From JAWXBM01 sp034440115 (GTDB taxonomy: Bacteria > Pseudomonadota > Gammaproteobacteria > Xanthomonadales > SZUA-36): a stretch of DNA of 42,995 nt. Position numbers and translations under genes: made by a program. The notes beneath the pieces were generated by a model. The model made no database searches. It worked only from the letters and a program-made list of their open reading frames with translations, and was not told the DNA's origin. Shown piece by piece: positions 1-7,830 of the stretch. The stretch's first letter is position 1, and every line of letters starts with the position of its first letter. The stretch spans positions 1 to 42,995 of the forward strand of contig JAWXBM010000015.1 in NCBI GenBank assembly GCA_034440115.1, read 5' to 3'.

Positions 1-36
1 CGGAATGCCGGAGGGAAAAGCCCGGAATGCCCACGA

Positions 37-498
37 CTAGCCCAGAACGTACAGCATCAACACTTCGGCCAGCATGGCCGGTTTTCTGCCGCCTTCGATT
101 TCGACACTGACTTCAAGTTTTACCAGCCATTTCTTTTCATTACGCTGACTGACATCGAGGACCTTCTGCAGCGAACGGATGCGGCTGCCGACCCGCACCG
201 GGGCCAGGAATCGGACTTTATCCGAGCCATAATTAATGACCATCTGCATGCCTTCGGGTGCCAGCGCTGATTGCGAATTAAGATGTACTAACAACGACAA
301 TGTTAGGTAGCCGTGAGCAATGGTGCCGCCAAACGGCGTGGCAGCGGCCCGCTGTTCATCAAGGTGAATGAACTGGTGGTCCAAGGTCGCATCGGCGAAC
401 TGGTTGACCCGCTTCTGGGTTATCTCCAGCCAGTCGGAAGGTGCCAACACGCGACCGGCGCAGTTGCGGAATTCTTCCAGACTGATGGGTGTGCTCAT
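37..498 (-). CDS. MaoC-like (R)-specific enoyl-CoA hydratase
   Basis: A 153-residue single hot-dog protein of the MaoC/R-hydratase family, which hydrates trans-2-enoyl-CoA to (R)-3-hydroxyacyl-CoA in the cytoplasm. The hydratase signature is visible around residues 36-66: an ADATLDHQFIH stretch carrying the catalytic Asp and His, followed by TPFGGTIAHGYLTLSL. The start chosen is the ATG at 498, because an AGGAG sits just upstream on the minus strand; the frame stays open to 537 but without a better ribosome site. It follows the SDR gene after a 266-bp REP-rich gap, so it may be a separate transcript, although the function fits the same acyl-CoA pathway. The substrate is unknown. Confidence 0.85.
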   Translation of the reverse strand: MSTPISLEEFRNCAGRVLAPSDWLEITQKRVNQFADATLDHQFIHLDEQRAAATPFGGTIAHGYLTLSLLVHLNSQSALAPEGMQMVINYGSDKVRFLAPVRVGSRIRSLQKVLDVSQRNEKKWLVKLEVSVEIEGGRKPAMLAEVLMLYVLG

Positions 499-538
499 AT
501 TTTTATCTCCTGATACAAAATGGCTAGGTTCCTTCACT

Positions 539-569
539 GTAGGAGCGCGCTCTGCGCGCGATGGGTCGC
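539..569. repeat. REP-like palindrome, copy 1
   Basis: A 31-bp element (TGTAGGAGCGCGCTCTGCGC followed by GCGATGGGTCG) containing the GCGCGC/GCGCGC inverted repeat. It is identical to the copy at 615-645. Confidence 0.85.
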
Positions 570-577
570 GTCGAGGG

Positions 578-600
578 TCGTCCGCAAGCGGACTCCTGCA
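578..600. repeat. REP-like element, inverted orientation
   Basis: The reverse complement reads TGCAGGAGTCCGCTTGCGGA, the same GTAGGAG-stem-loop design as its neighbours but in the opposite orientation and with a different stem sequence. It lies between the two direct copies, giving a head-tail-head cluster. Confidence 0.7.
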
Positions 601-614
601 AGCAATTCACCCAT

Positions 615-645
615 TGTAGGAGCGCGCTCTGCGCGCGATGGGTCG
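615..645. repeat. REP-like palindrome, copy 2
   Basis: Perfect 31-bp copy of 539-569, in the spacer between the SDR and MaoC genes. Downstream, at about 656-680, a further hairpin (GCACAT/ATGTGC) is seen. Such a cluster could act as a transcription attenuator or mRNA-stabilising structure. Confidence 0.85.
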
Positions 646-764
646 TCGATAGCACTCGCACATCCATGTGCTTCGCTATCTAAGTGCATCCCTCGGCAAC
701 TGCTCCTGCGTTGCTCTACCTCCTGCATCCATGCAGTCGTGCACAAAAAAGCGACCTCCTATAG

Positions 765-1604
765 TCAATGCAGGCCCAGCTCGATTCCGGGTGTGCGAAA
801 AGCCGTCATACCACCATCGAGTGGAATGATGGCTCCGCTGATGAAGGCACCACCCGCACCACACAGGCACAGCACCAGCCCGGCCATGTCATCCGGTCTA
901 CCCATGCGTCCCAGCGGTACACCGCTCAGCACCGCAGCCGAGGCTTTTTCGTTTTCAGTGAAAAACGCGGTCATATCGCTGGGAAATGGTCCCGGTGCAA
1001 TGGCATTGACGGCGATTTTTTTGTCCGCCAGTTCATTGGCCAGTATGCGCGTGACATGGTGGATCGCCGCCTTGCTGGCCGAATAGGAATAAGCCGGAAA
1101 GCCATGCGGCATGGTACCCATGACCGAGCCGATATTGATCACGCGGGCAGGAGATCGTGCATTGCCCGCAGCACTCAAAAGGGGTACCAATTGCCGAGTC
1201 AGCGTGAACGGTGCGGTCACATTCAAGGTCATGATGTCGTTCCAGGCCTTCCACGGAAACTGCTCCAGCGGTGCGCCCCAACTGCGGCCAGAATTGTTCA
1301 CCAGAATGTCCAGTTGATCACAGTGCTCGGCCATGGTCTGAGCCAGCAGATTGACGCCATCTTCGCTTTGCAGATCAGCCTGCAGAGGAATGCATTTACC
1401 CGGCAGATCCTGCATGGCTTCAGCAGCTTGCTCACAGGCTTCCAGTTTGCGCGAGGCAATGTAAACCTCAGCCCCGGCACTGCACAGGGCACGGCTGATC
1501 ATCAGCCCTATGCCACCACCGCCACCGGTAACCAGGGCTTTGCGGCCACTGAGGTTGAACAAGGAGCCCAGGTATGCATTTGCCAGGTGCTTTGATTGAC
1601 TCAT
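765..1604 (-). CDS. SDR family oxidoreductase
   Basis: A 279-residue classical short-chain dehydrogenase/reductase, an NAD(P)-dependent Rossmann enzyme. Visible motifs in order are the dinucleotide-binding TGGGGGIG near the N-terminus, NNSG (the usual NNAG), a catalytic Ser in the NIGSVMG strand, and the YSASKAA Tyr/Lys pair. The ATG at 1604 is chosen because the protein then begins about 20 residues before the Rossmann strand and an AAGGAG lies 11 nt upstream; the open frame extends back to 1682 but would overlap the preceding gene. It starts 28 nt after an acyl-CoA dehydrogenase, so it is probably the 3-hydroxyacyl or alcohol dehydrogenase of the same operon. Substrate not determinable. Confidence 0.88.
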   Translation of the reverse strand: MSQSKHLANAYLGSLFNLSGRKALVTGGGGGIGLMISRALCSAGAEVYIASRKLEACEQAAEAMQDLPGKCIPLQADLQSEDGVNLLAQTMAEHCDQLDILVNNSGRSWGAPLEQFPWKAWNDIMTLNVTAPFTLTRQLVPLLSAAGNARSPARVINIGSVMGTMPHGFPAYSYSASKAAIHHVTRILANELADKKIAVNAIAPGPFPSDMTAFFTENEKASAAVLSGVPLGRMGRPDDMAGLVLCLCGAGGAFISGAIIPLDGGMTAFRTPGIELGLH

Positions 1605-1632
1605 GGTGAGTATTGCTCCTTGGGTCTTTCGG

Positions 1633-2760
1633 TCAATAACCACGCTGGAGGGCGAACCGGTCCAGGTGATAGTGGCGGTCACCTAACAGGGTTTCCAGTA
1701 TTCGGGCACGCTTGTAGAAAAAGCCGATTTCGAACTCGTCGGTCATACCTATGCCACCGTGCATCTGGATGCCTTCGGCCGTGGCGCGCATGGCGATTTC
1801 GCTGAGCTTGGCTTTGCAACAACTGGCTAATTCAGCCAGATCTTGTTGGCCAGCATCCAGTTGTTGCAGTGCATTCAGCACCATGGACTTGCACATTTCC
1901 AGTTCGCTGTAGAGCATGGCTGCACGGTGTTGCAAAGCCTGGAAACTGCCGATGGGCACACCAAACTGTTTGCGCTCGCGTAAATAAGCCATGGTGCGCT
2001 CAAAGGTTTCGCGGGCCACACCCAGCAGTTCGGCACATTGGCCGATACGGGCAATATCCAGCACACGACTCAATTCACCTTCGCTGTACGACTGGGCACC
2101 CAATCGCGCCGCCGCATCAACGACAATGTTTTCCAACCTCAAGTTGGCGAATACGTGGGTATCCAGCGCCCGGCTGGCGCTGCGCGTCAGGCCGGTCTGG
2201 TTTGCCTCCAATACGAACAAGGACAAATCGGCTTCGCCCTCAACCCGCGCACTGACCAGGAAATGCGTGGCGCCCATGCCATCGATCACGGCTAGCTTTT
2301 GACCATTCAAATGGTAGCCGCTGCCGTCGGCCTCTGCCGTGGTATTGATCGCGAAAGGTTGATAGCGATTGCTCTCGTCCCAGGCCAGGCTGACGATTGT
2401 TGTACCGCTGGCAATTTTGGGCAAGTAGTCGGATTTCTGCTTTTCGTTGGCCAATAATTCGAAAGCGCTGGCGGCGACCAGCCCACTGGAAAATAACGGA
2501 CTGGGTGTCAGGCTGCGGCCGGTTTCCTGCAATACCAAACCCATGCCAGTATAGCCAAAACCGAGGCCATCATAGGCTTCCGGAATGATCATGGCGGGCC
2601 AGCCCATTGCGGACATTTCCTGCCAGATGGCAGCGTCAAAACCGCTTTCACTGCCCTGGTCGCGCAAACTGCGCAAATGTTTGACGGGTGCTTTCTTCTG
2701 CAGGAATTCCCGAGCAGATTCCTGCAACATGCTTTGTTCTTCGGTGAGTATCAAGGCCAT
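1633..2760 (-). CDS. Acyl-CoA dehydrogenase family protein (second subunit)
   Basis: A 375-residue FAD-dependent acyl-CoA dehydrogenase-fold protein. The N-terminal helical domain begins LTEEQSMLQESAREFL, and the C-terminal domain carries the QMHGGIGMTDEFEIGFFYKR motif. No YEGT/EGGT-type catalytic glutamate is apparent at the usual C-terminal place, unlike in its neighbour. It begins 3 nt after the end of the upstream acyl-CoA dehydrogenase, so the two are translationally coupled. In steroid and isoprenoid degraders such adjacent pairs form alpha2beta2 heteromers with one catalytic subunit. That model is inferred from gene order and motif asymmetry. Confidence 0.88.
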   Translation of the reverse strand: MALILTEEQSMLQESAREFLQKKAPVKHLRSLRDQGSESGFDAAIWQEMSAMGWPAMIIPEAYDGLGFGYTGMGLVLQETGRSLTPSPLFSSGLVAASAFELLANEKQKSDYLPKIASGTTIVSLAWDESNRYQPFAINTTAEADGSGYHLNGQKLAVIDGMGATHFLVSARVEGEADLSLFVLEANQTGLTRSASRALDTHVFANLRLENIVVDAAARLGAQSYSEGELSRVLDIARIGQCAELLGVARETFERTMAYLRERKQFGVPIGSFQALQHRAAMLYSELEMCKSMVLNALQQLDAGQQDLAELASCCKAKLSEIAMRATAEGIQMHGGIGMTDEFEIGFFYKRARILETLLGDRHYHLDRFALQRGY

Positions 2761-2763
2761 GAC

Positions 2764-3945
2764 TTACCCCGGCAGGCCAAGCAAATGCTTGGCAACAATG
2801 TTCAATTGGATTTCCGAGGTACCACCCTCGATGGAGTTGCCGCGTGAACGCAGCCAGGTTTTAGGCAGCAGGCCATCCGAGCTTTCCGGTCCCGACCAAT
2901 CCAGCGCCTGCAGCCCGTTTACAGACATCAGCAGTTCCTGACGGCGCTTGTTCATCTCGGTACCGATGTACTTGAACATGGCCGAACTGGCGCCCAGGCT
3001 GGCCCCGGCGCGAGCTTCATCGCGAGCCCGTTCCAGAGTCAGGGCCAGGCCCTTTTCATCCAGCTCGAGCTGGGCAATCTCGCGGCGTAATACCGGATCG
3101 GCCAGGCGGCCGTGTTCCAGGCCAACGATTTCGCGGGCGATGTCGGATAATGCCCGGGTTCCGGCCTGACCCAGGCCTGACTCACCGATCATTTCACGCT
3201 CGTGTGTGAGCAGATACTTGGCCACCGTCCAACCGCCATTCAGCTCACCTACAAGCTGGTTTTTCTCAACCCGTACATCGTCGAAAAAGGTTTCCGCGAA
3301 CGGCGACTTGCCGCTGATCAGGCGAATGGTTTTGGTGCTGACGCCAGGTGTGGCCATGTCGAACAGGACCAGGCTGATGCCACCATGCTTGGGGCCGTCA
3401 CTGTCGCTGCGTACCAGGCAGAACATCCAGTCGCCTTTATCGCCGTAAGAGGTCCAGATTTTGGAGCCATTGAGCAGGTAGTGGTCGCCGTGATCGACCA
3501 GTCCGGCCTGCAGGCTGGCCAGATCAGAACCGGCATTGGGCTCGCTGTAGCCCTGCACCCAGCGGATTTCAGCACGGACAATGGCGGGCAAATGTTGCCG
3601 CTTCAGCTCTTCACTAGCGTATTTGAGTATGGCCGGGCCTATCATTGAAATGCCGAAACTGTACAGCGCCAGGCGGGCATTGATGCGTTGCAGTTCTTCT
3701 TGCAGCACCTTGGCCTCGGCGCGGTCGAGGCCACCGCCGCCGTACTCGACCGGCCAGGTGGGAGCGGTCCAGCCTTTGCTGGTCATATTGCGCAGCCATT
3801 GTTGCTGGGCCTCGCTTTGGAACACACAATGACGTCCACCCCAGCAAATGTCTGCTTCCGTTGCAAAGGGTTTGCGCATTTCCTCGGGGCAATTCTGCTC
3901 CAGCCAGTGGCGTACTTCCGCGCGGAAGCTTACTAAATCATTCAC
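2764..3945 (-). CDS. Acyl-CoA dehydrogenase (catalytic-type subunit)
   Basis: A 393-residue acyl-CoA dehydrogenase, first gene of the minus-strand operon. It shows the FAD/substrate-binding region QGYSEPNAGSDLAS, the KIWTSYGDKGDWMFCLVR strand, and near the C-terminus RGNSIEGGTSEIQLNIVAKH, where the glutamate of EGGT is in the position of the catalytic base. The WPVEYGGGG motif in the N-terminal domain is typical of the family. Together with the following dehydrogenase, SDR and MaoC hydratase it supplies alpha,beta-dehydrogenation, hydration and oxidation, that is, a beta-oxidation-like spiral for a bulky or unusual acyl chain. Which compound is used cannot be told from sequence. Confidence 0.9.
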   Translation of the reverse strand: MNDLVSFRAEVRHWLEQNCPEEMRKPFATEADICWGGRHCVFQSEAQQQWLRNMTSKGWTAPTWPVEYGGGGLDRAEAKVLQEELQRINARLALYSFGISMIGPAILKYASEELKRQHLPAIVRAEIRWVQGYSEPNAGSDLASLQAGLVDHGDHYLLNGSKIWTSYGDKGDWMFCLVRSDSDGPKHGGISLVLFDMATPGVSTKTIRLISGKSPFAETFFDDVRVEKNQLVGELNGGWTVAKYLLTHEREMIGESGLGQAGTRALSDIAREIVGLEHGRLADPVLRREIAQLELDEKGLALTLERARDEARAGASLGASSAMFKYIGTEMNKRRQELLMSVNGLQALDWSGPESSDGLLPKTWLRSRGNSIEGGTSEIQLNIVAKHLLGLPG

Positions 3946-4297
3946 ATTAATACCTCAGTAGGTTGTGCTTCGGCCTGCTTGACCGGAGCTACTATGAAAT
4001 TCAAGCCCGCCCTCGTTCTTGGCTCGAAGACAGGTCAAGCCTCACACCATGATAACGCCTTGAAGCCGAATCTGTCTCGTCTGTGTTTTAGTAGATTCAG
4101 CTTGGCAATAAATGCGGGTTAACACGATTCCGCCAGGGTTCTGCTACAACTCTATCGCTGCTTTTCCATGGCTTTACCGAGGCTTTCTCTGGGCTTTAGT
4201 GTAAACTGCTGCGCTTTGCCGAACCGCCTGTAGCGACCAATTGGGCAGCTAATTAAGCGGCCAATACAGCGGCCAATATAAAGTTTTGGGAATTGTC
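3946..4297. other. Divergent intergenic region between acyl-CoA dehydrogenase operon and prfB
   Basis: A 352-bp spacer with no convincing gene. It must carry the promoters for both divergent units, but I see no clear -35/-10 pair. It holds an inverted repeat, GCTTGACC at 3977-3984 against GGTCAAGC at 4033-4040, which lies upstream of the dehydrogenase operon and could be an operator, and a 12-bp tandem duplication close to prfB. Confidence 0.6.
4256..4279. repeat. 12-bp tandem duplication upstream of prfB
   Basis: AGCGGCCAATAC is followed directly by AGCGGCCAATAT; the copies differ only at the last base. It ends 18 nt before the prfB start, in the expected leader region. Confidence 0.85.
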
Positions 4298-5393
4298 GTG
4301 GAAACCAATCAATACGTTTACCAGATCGAAGACCTACAAAGCCGTTCCGAAGGGCTCAGGGGGTATCTTTGACTATGCTGCCAAACGTGACCGTCTGGAA
4401 GAAGTCAATCGCGAACTAGAAAATCCCAAGGTCTGGGATGATCCGGAACATGCACAGGAATTGGGGCGTGAACGTTCTCGTCTTGATGCCATTGTCAGTA
4501 CGCTTGAAAAGATGGAAAACAGCCTCACCGATGCCGGTGAGATGTTGCAACTGGCCAAAGAAGAAGCAGACGAAGAGGTGCTGAATGCGGTGGCAGCCGA
4601 CCTCGAACAAATGGAATCGCAGGTCGCACAACTGGAATTTGAACGGATGTTTTCCGGCGAAATGGATCCCAACCCCTGTTACCTGGATATTCAGTCCGGA
4701 TCCGGCGGCACCGAAGCGCAGGATTGGGCGGAAATGCTGTTACGCATGTATTTGCGTTGGGCTGAACGCAAAGGTTGGGAAACCGAATTGATCGAAGTTT
4801 CTGCTGGTGATGTGGCGGGTATCAAGAGCGCCACCATCCACATCAAGGGCGAGTATGCCTATGGCTGGAGCCGCACCGAGACCGGCGTGCACCGGCTGGT
4901 CCGTAAATCACCGTTTGATTCGGGCAACCGGCGTCATACCTCTTTTGCTGCGGTCTTTGTTTCGCCCGAAGTTGACGACACTATCGAGATTGAGCTTAAT
5001 CCAGCGGATCTGCGTATCGATATTTATCGATCTTCCGGTGCTGGCGGCCAGCACGTTAACACCACTGATTCGGCGATTCGAATTACCCATCTGCCCAGCG
5101 GCCTCGTGGTGCAATGCCAGAATGAACGCTCGCAGCACAAAAACAAAGACCAGGCGATGAAGCAGATGCGTGCCAAGCTGTACGAAATGGAGTTGCAGAA
5201 ACGCAATGAAGCCAATCAGGCTGTGGAAGACAGCAAGTCCGATATCGGTTGGGGCAGTCAGATCCGCTCTTACGTGTTGGACCAGTCACGTATCAAGGAT
5301 TTGCGAACCATGGTCGAGACCGGCAATACCCAGGCGGTGTTGGATGGAGACCTGGACCAGTTTATCGAAGCCTCTTTAAAATCCGGCCTATAA
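4298..5393 (+). CDS. prfB: Peptide chain release factor 2, with programmed +1 frameshift
   Basis: RF2 recognises UGA/UAA and releases the peptide. The gene is read in two frames: GTG at 4298 through CTT at 4367-4369 gives METNQYVYQIEDLQSRSEGL then RGYL, followed by an in-frame TGA at 4370-4372; ribosomes slip +1 and continue from GAC at 4371 into DYAAKRDRLEEV. The product would be 364 residues, close to E. coli RF2 (365). The anticodon-like SPF is in VRKSPFDSG and the hydrolysis motif GGQ in SGAGGQHVN. Reading the second frame back to a TTG at 4293 gives an N-terminus unlike RF2 and is not the real start. The GTG has no strong ribosome site. lysS follows, as in many gammaproteobacteria. Confidence 0.96.
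4358..4373 (+). promoter_or_regulatory. RF2 autoregulatory frameshift site
   Basis: AGGGGG (internal Shine-Dalgarno, 4358-4363), TAT, the slippery CTT (4367-4369) and TGAC (4370-4373) form the canonical release-factor-2 recoding signal. When RF2 is scarce, termination at this UGA is slow and +1 slippage makes more RF2. Confidence 0.96.
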
Positions 5394-5415
5394 AAAAATT
5401 GCCTATAAAAAAATT
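5386..5415. repeat. 15-bp tandem duplication across the prfB stop codon
   Basis: GCCTATAAAAAAATT occurs twice in direct succession (5386-5400 and 5401-5415). The first copy contains the prfB stop codon TAA at 5391-5393. Confidence 0.9.
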
Positions 5416-5460
5416 TTTCTGTAGAAAATTTGTCTGGAAAAATTCAGGAATACCTTACTT

Positions 5461-6990
5461 ATGAGCGAAACAACAACCGACCACCCGAGTTCGCACCCGG
5501 AGCAGGACGAAAACAAGCTGATTGCCGAGCGGCGGCGCAAGCTCGATGCACTGCGCGAGTTGGGTGAGGCCTATCCCAACGATTTTAACAGCACCAACAA
5601 CGCCGGAGCTTTGGTGCAACGTTTTTGCGATCACACCGTTGAGCAACTGGAACAGGTTGAAGAAACTTTCGCGGTAGCGGGGCGCATGATGGCCAAGCGC
5701 GTGATGGGCAAAATTGCCTTTGTGCGCTTGCAGGATCACAGCGGCGATATTCAACTGGTCATACAGCGCGACCATTTGGCTGAAGGTGTGTTTCAGGAAT
5801 TCAAGCACTGGGATGTGGGCGATATCATTGCCGGCACAGGAAAGATTTTCCGAACCCAGAAAGGCGAATTGTCGATCAAGCCCGATGAACTGCGTTTGCT
5901 GGCCAAAGCTTTGAGGCCCTTGCCGGAAAAATGGCATGGTTTGACCGACACCGAACAGCGTTATCGCCAGCGCTATGTTGACCTGATCGTGAACGAAGAA
6001 TCGCGCCGAGTGTTTCGCACGCGTTCCTCCATCATCAGTTTTATCAGAGCTTTTATGGAAGCGCCCGGGCGTGAATTCCTTGAAGTGGAAACGCCCATGA
6101 TGCACCCGATTCCTGGTGGTGCAGCAGCGCGGCCCTTTATCACGCATCACAATGCGTTGGATTTGCGCATGTATTTGCGCATCGCACCGGAGCTTTATCT
6201 GAAACGGCTGATCGTGGGTGGTCTGGGGCGCGTGTACGAAATTAATCGCAACTTCCGCAATGAGGGAATTTCCACCCGGCATAATCCTGAATTCACCATG
6301 ATGGAATTCTATTGGGCTTATGCCGATTATGAGGACTTGATGGACCTGACCGAAGCACTGCTGCATGGTTTGACGCAGCATGTAACAGGTGGTGCTTCCA
6401 GCCTGGTCTACCAAGGGCAGGAAATCAATTTTGCCGGCCCCTATGAGCGCTTGCCGGTGGAAGCCGCCGTGCGGCGTCATGCCGAAGACCTCAAGGATGC
6501 AGACCTGTTTGACGAGCCGGTTCTGCGCGCTGCATGCAAAGCCCGAAATATTCACATGGAAAAATCCTGGGGCCCTGGTCGCTTGTTGATGGAGCTGTTC
6601 GATGTGGTGGCGGAGCCGCATTTGCAGGACCCGGTGTTCATCACCGCTTACCCCACTGAAGTCTCGCCTTTGTCACGCCGCAACGATGAAAATCCATTGA
6701 TAACGGACCGTTTCGAGTTATTTATCGGCGGTCGTGAAATCGCTAATGGTTTTTCCGAGTTGAATGATCCGGAAGATCAGGCCGAGCGGTTCCGGTTGCA
6801 GGTGGAAAACATGGATGCGGGCGATCTGGAAGCCATGCACTATGATGCCGATTACATCCGCGCATTGGAGTACGGCATGCCGCCGACCGCTGGGGAAGGT
6901 ATCGGTATCGATCGCCTGGTGATGATCTACACCGACTCACCCTCCATCCGCGATGTGCTGTTGTTCCCGTATATGCGGCCAGAAAATTGA
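5461..6990 (+). CDS. lysS: Lysyl-tRNA synthetase, class II
   Basis: A 509-residue class II aminoacyl-tRNA synthetase that charges tRNA-Lys in the cytoplasm. The N-terminal OB-fold anticodon-binding domain (roughly residues 60-160) includes GRMMAKRVMGKIAFVRLQDH. Class II motif 2 is FRNEGISTRHNPEFTMMEFY and motif 3 is GEGIGIDRLVMIYTDSPSIR near the C-terminus. Its length matches E. coli LysS (505). It starts 67 nt downstream of prfB, the conserved prfB-lysS arrangement, with an AGGAA about 12 nt upstream. The long antisense open frame over this gene is a shadow. Confidence 0.97.
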   Translation: MSETTTDHPSSHPEQDENKLIAERRRKLDALRELGEAYPNDFNSTNNAGALVQRFCDHTVEQLEQVEETFAVAGRMMAKRVMGKIAFVRLQDHSGDIQLVIQRDHLAEGVFQEFKHWDVGDIIAGTGKIFRTQKGELSIKPDELRLLAKALRPLPEKWHGLTDTEQRYRQRYVDLIVNEESRRVFRTRSSIISFIRAFMEAPGREFLEVETPMMHPIPGGAAARPFITHHNALDLRMYLRIAPELYLKRLIVGGLGRVYEINRNFRNEGISTRHNPEFTMMEFYWAYADYEDLMDLTEALLHGLTQHVTGGASSLVYQGQEINFAGPYERLPVEAAVRRHAEDLKDADLFDEPVLRAACKARNIHMEKSWGPGRLLMELFDVVAEPHLQDPVFITAYPTEVSPLSRRNDENPLITDRFELFIGGREIANGFSELNDPEDQAERFRLQVENMDAGDLEAMHYDADYIRALEYGMPPTAGEGIGIDRLVMIYTDSPSIRDVLLFPYMRPEN

Positions 6991-7003
6991 ATTGGGCATT
7001 GAA

Positions 7004-7804
7004 ATGGATACTGATATGACCCGCAACTCGGATTTACAGGTGTTGATGGTTCAAGCGCAGTTGAGCTGGAAGGATCCTGCGGCCAACCGCGATCACCTGG
7101 CTGAATTGCTGGCGGGTGCGAAAGGGCCTTTCGACCTGGCCATATTCCCGGAAACATTTACTACCGGTTTTCTGGGTGATACCGACCTGCCAGTTGAAGA
7201 CATGCACGGCTCAACGGTGCAGTGGATGCAATCCATGGCGCGACAGCATGGGGCGGCCATGGCAGGCAGTGTGGTGATCGTTGAGCAGGGCCAGCGCTAC
7301 AACCGGTTTATTTTGGTCACGCCGGAAGGTTCTGTGCAGCATTACGATAAGCGGCATTTGTTTGCCTTTGGTGGTGAAAATAAGCGCTACATGGACGGCA
7401 AGCAGCGGCTGGTATGGAACTGGCGCGATTGGCGCATTAATCCGCAGATCTGTTACGACTTGCGCTTCCCGGTCTGGTGCCGCAGTCGCAATGACTATGA
7501 TCTGCAGATTTTTGTTGCTAACTGGCCCGAAAAGCGTGTGGCGCATTGGATGGCATTGTTACGTGCCCGGGCCGTTGAAAATCAGGCTTATGTAATCGGC
7601 ATCAACCGCGTAGGTGCCGATGGTAACGGCTTGGCGTATCCAGGCCGCAGCCAGGCTTATGATCCACTGGGTAACTGCCTGGCAGACTTGCAAGATAGCG
7701 AACAAACGCAGTTGGTGGGTATCGAACTAGGCCAGGTGGATGAAATACGCCAGCAGTTTCCGTTTCAGGCTGATGCCGATGGCTTTACCCTGGATCAGTC
7801 GTAA
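7004..7804 (+). CDS. YafV-like omega-amidase (nitrilase superfamily)
   Basis: A 266-residue carbon-nitrogen hydrolase that, by family, deaminates alpha-ketoglutaramate or related omega-amides in the methionine-salvage/transamination route. The Glu-Lys-Cys triad is visible: Glu in IFPETFTTGF, Lys in YDKRHLFAFGGE, Cys in NPQICYDLRFPVW. The start could be ATG 7004 or 7016; neither has a strong ribosome site, and the first is used because it keeps a normal family length (E. coli YafV is about 256). An upstream extension to 6953 would overlap lysS and is unlikely. It lies 13 nt after lysS and may be co-transcribed. Confidence 0.87.
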   Translation: MDTDMTRNSDLQVLMVQAQLSWKDPAANRDHLAELLAGAKGPFDLAIFPETFTTGFLGDTDLPVEDMHGSTVQWMQSMARQHGAAMAGSVVIVEQGQRYNRFILVTPEGSVQHYDKRHLFAFGGENKRYMDGKQRLVWNWRDWRINPQICYDLRFPVWCRSRNDYDLQIFVANWPEKRVAHWMALLRARAVENQAYVIGINRVGADGNGLAYPGRSQAYDPLGNCLADLQDSEQTQLVGIELGQVDEIRQQFPFQADADGFTLDQS

Positions 7805-7830
7805 GGCCAGCAGTCGTGTTTACTGGCCTT
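7803..7830. terminator. Candidate bidirectional terminator hairpin
   Basis: AAGGCCAG (7803-7810) and CTGGCCTT (7823-7830) form a perfect 8-bp inverted repeat between the two convergent genes, overlapping the stop codons of both. No long T-run follows, so this is a weak terminator or a 3'-end stabiliser. Confidence 0.5.

Noticed and set aside
768..1595. A 275-codon plus-strand frame over the SDR gene
   Set aside because: Antisense shadow of a gene with full SDR motifs; the composition is not protein-like.
5455..6621. A 388-codon open frame antisense to lysS
   Set aside because: It runs opposite to a perfectly conserved synthetase and its residues look like a reversed codon-bias shadow (His/Gln/Phe-rich).
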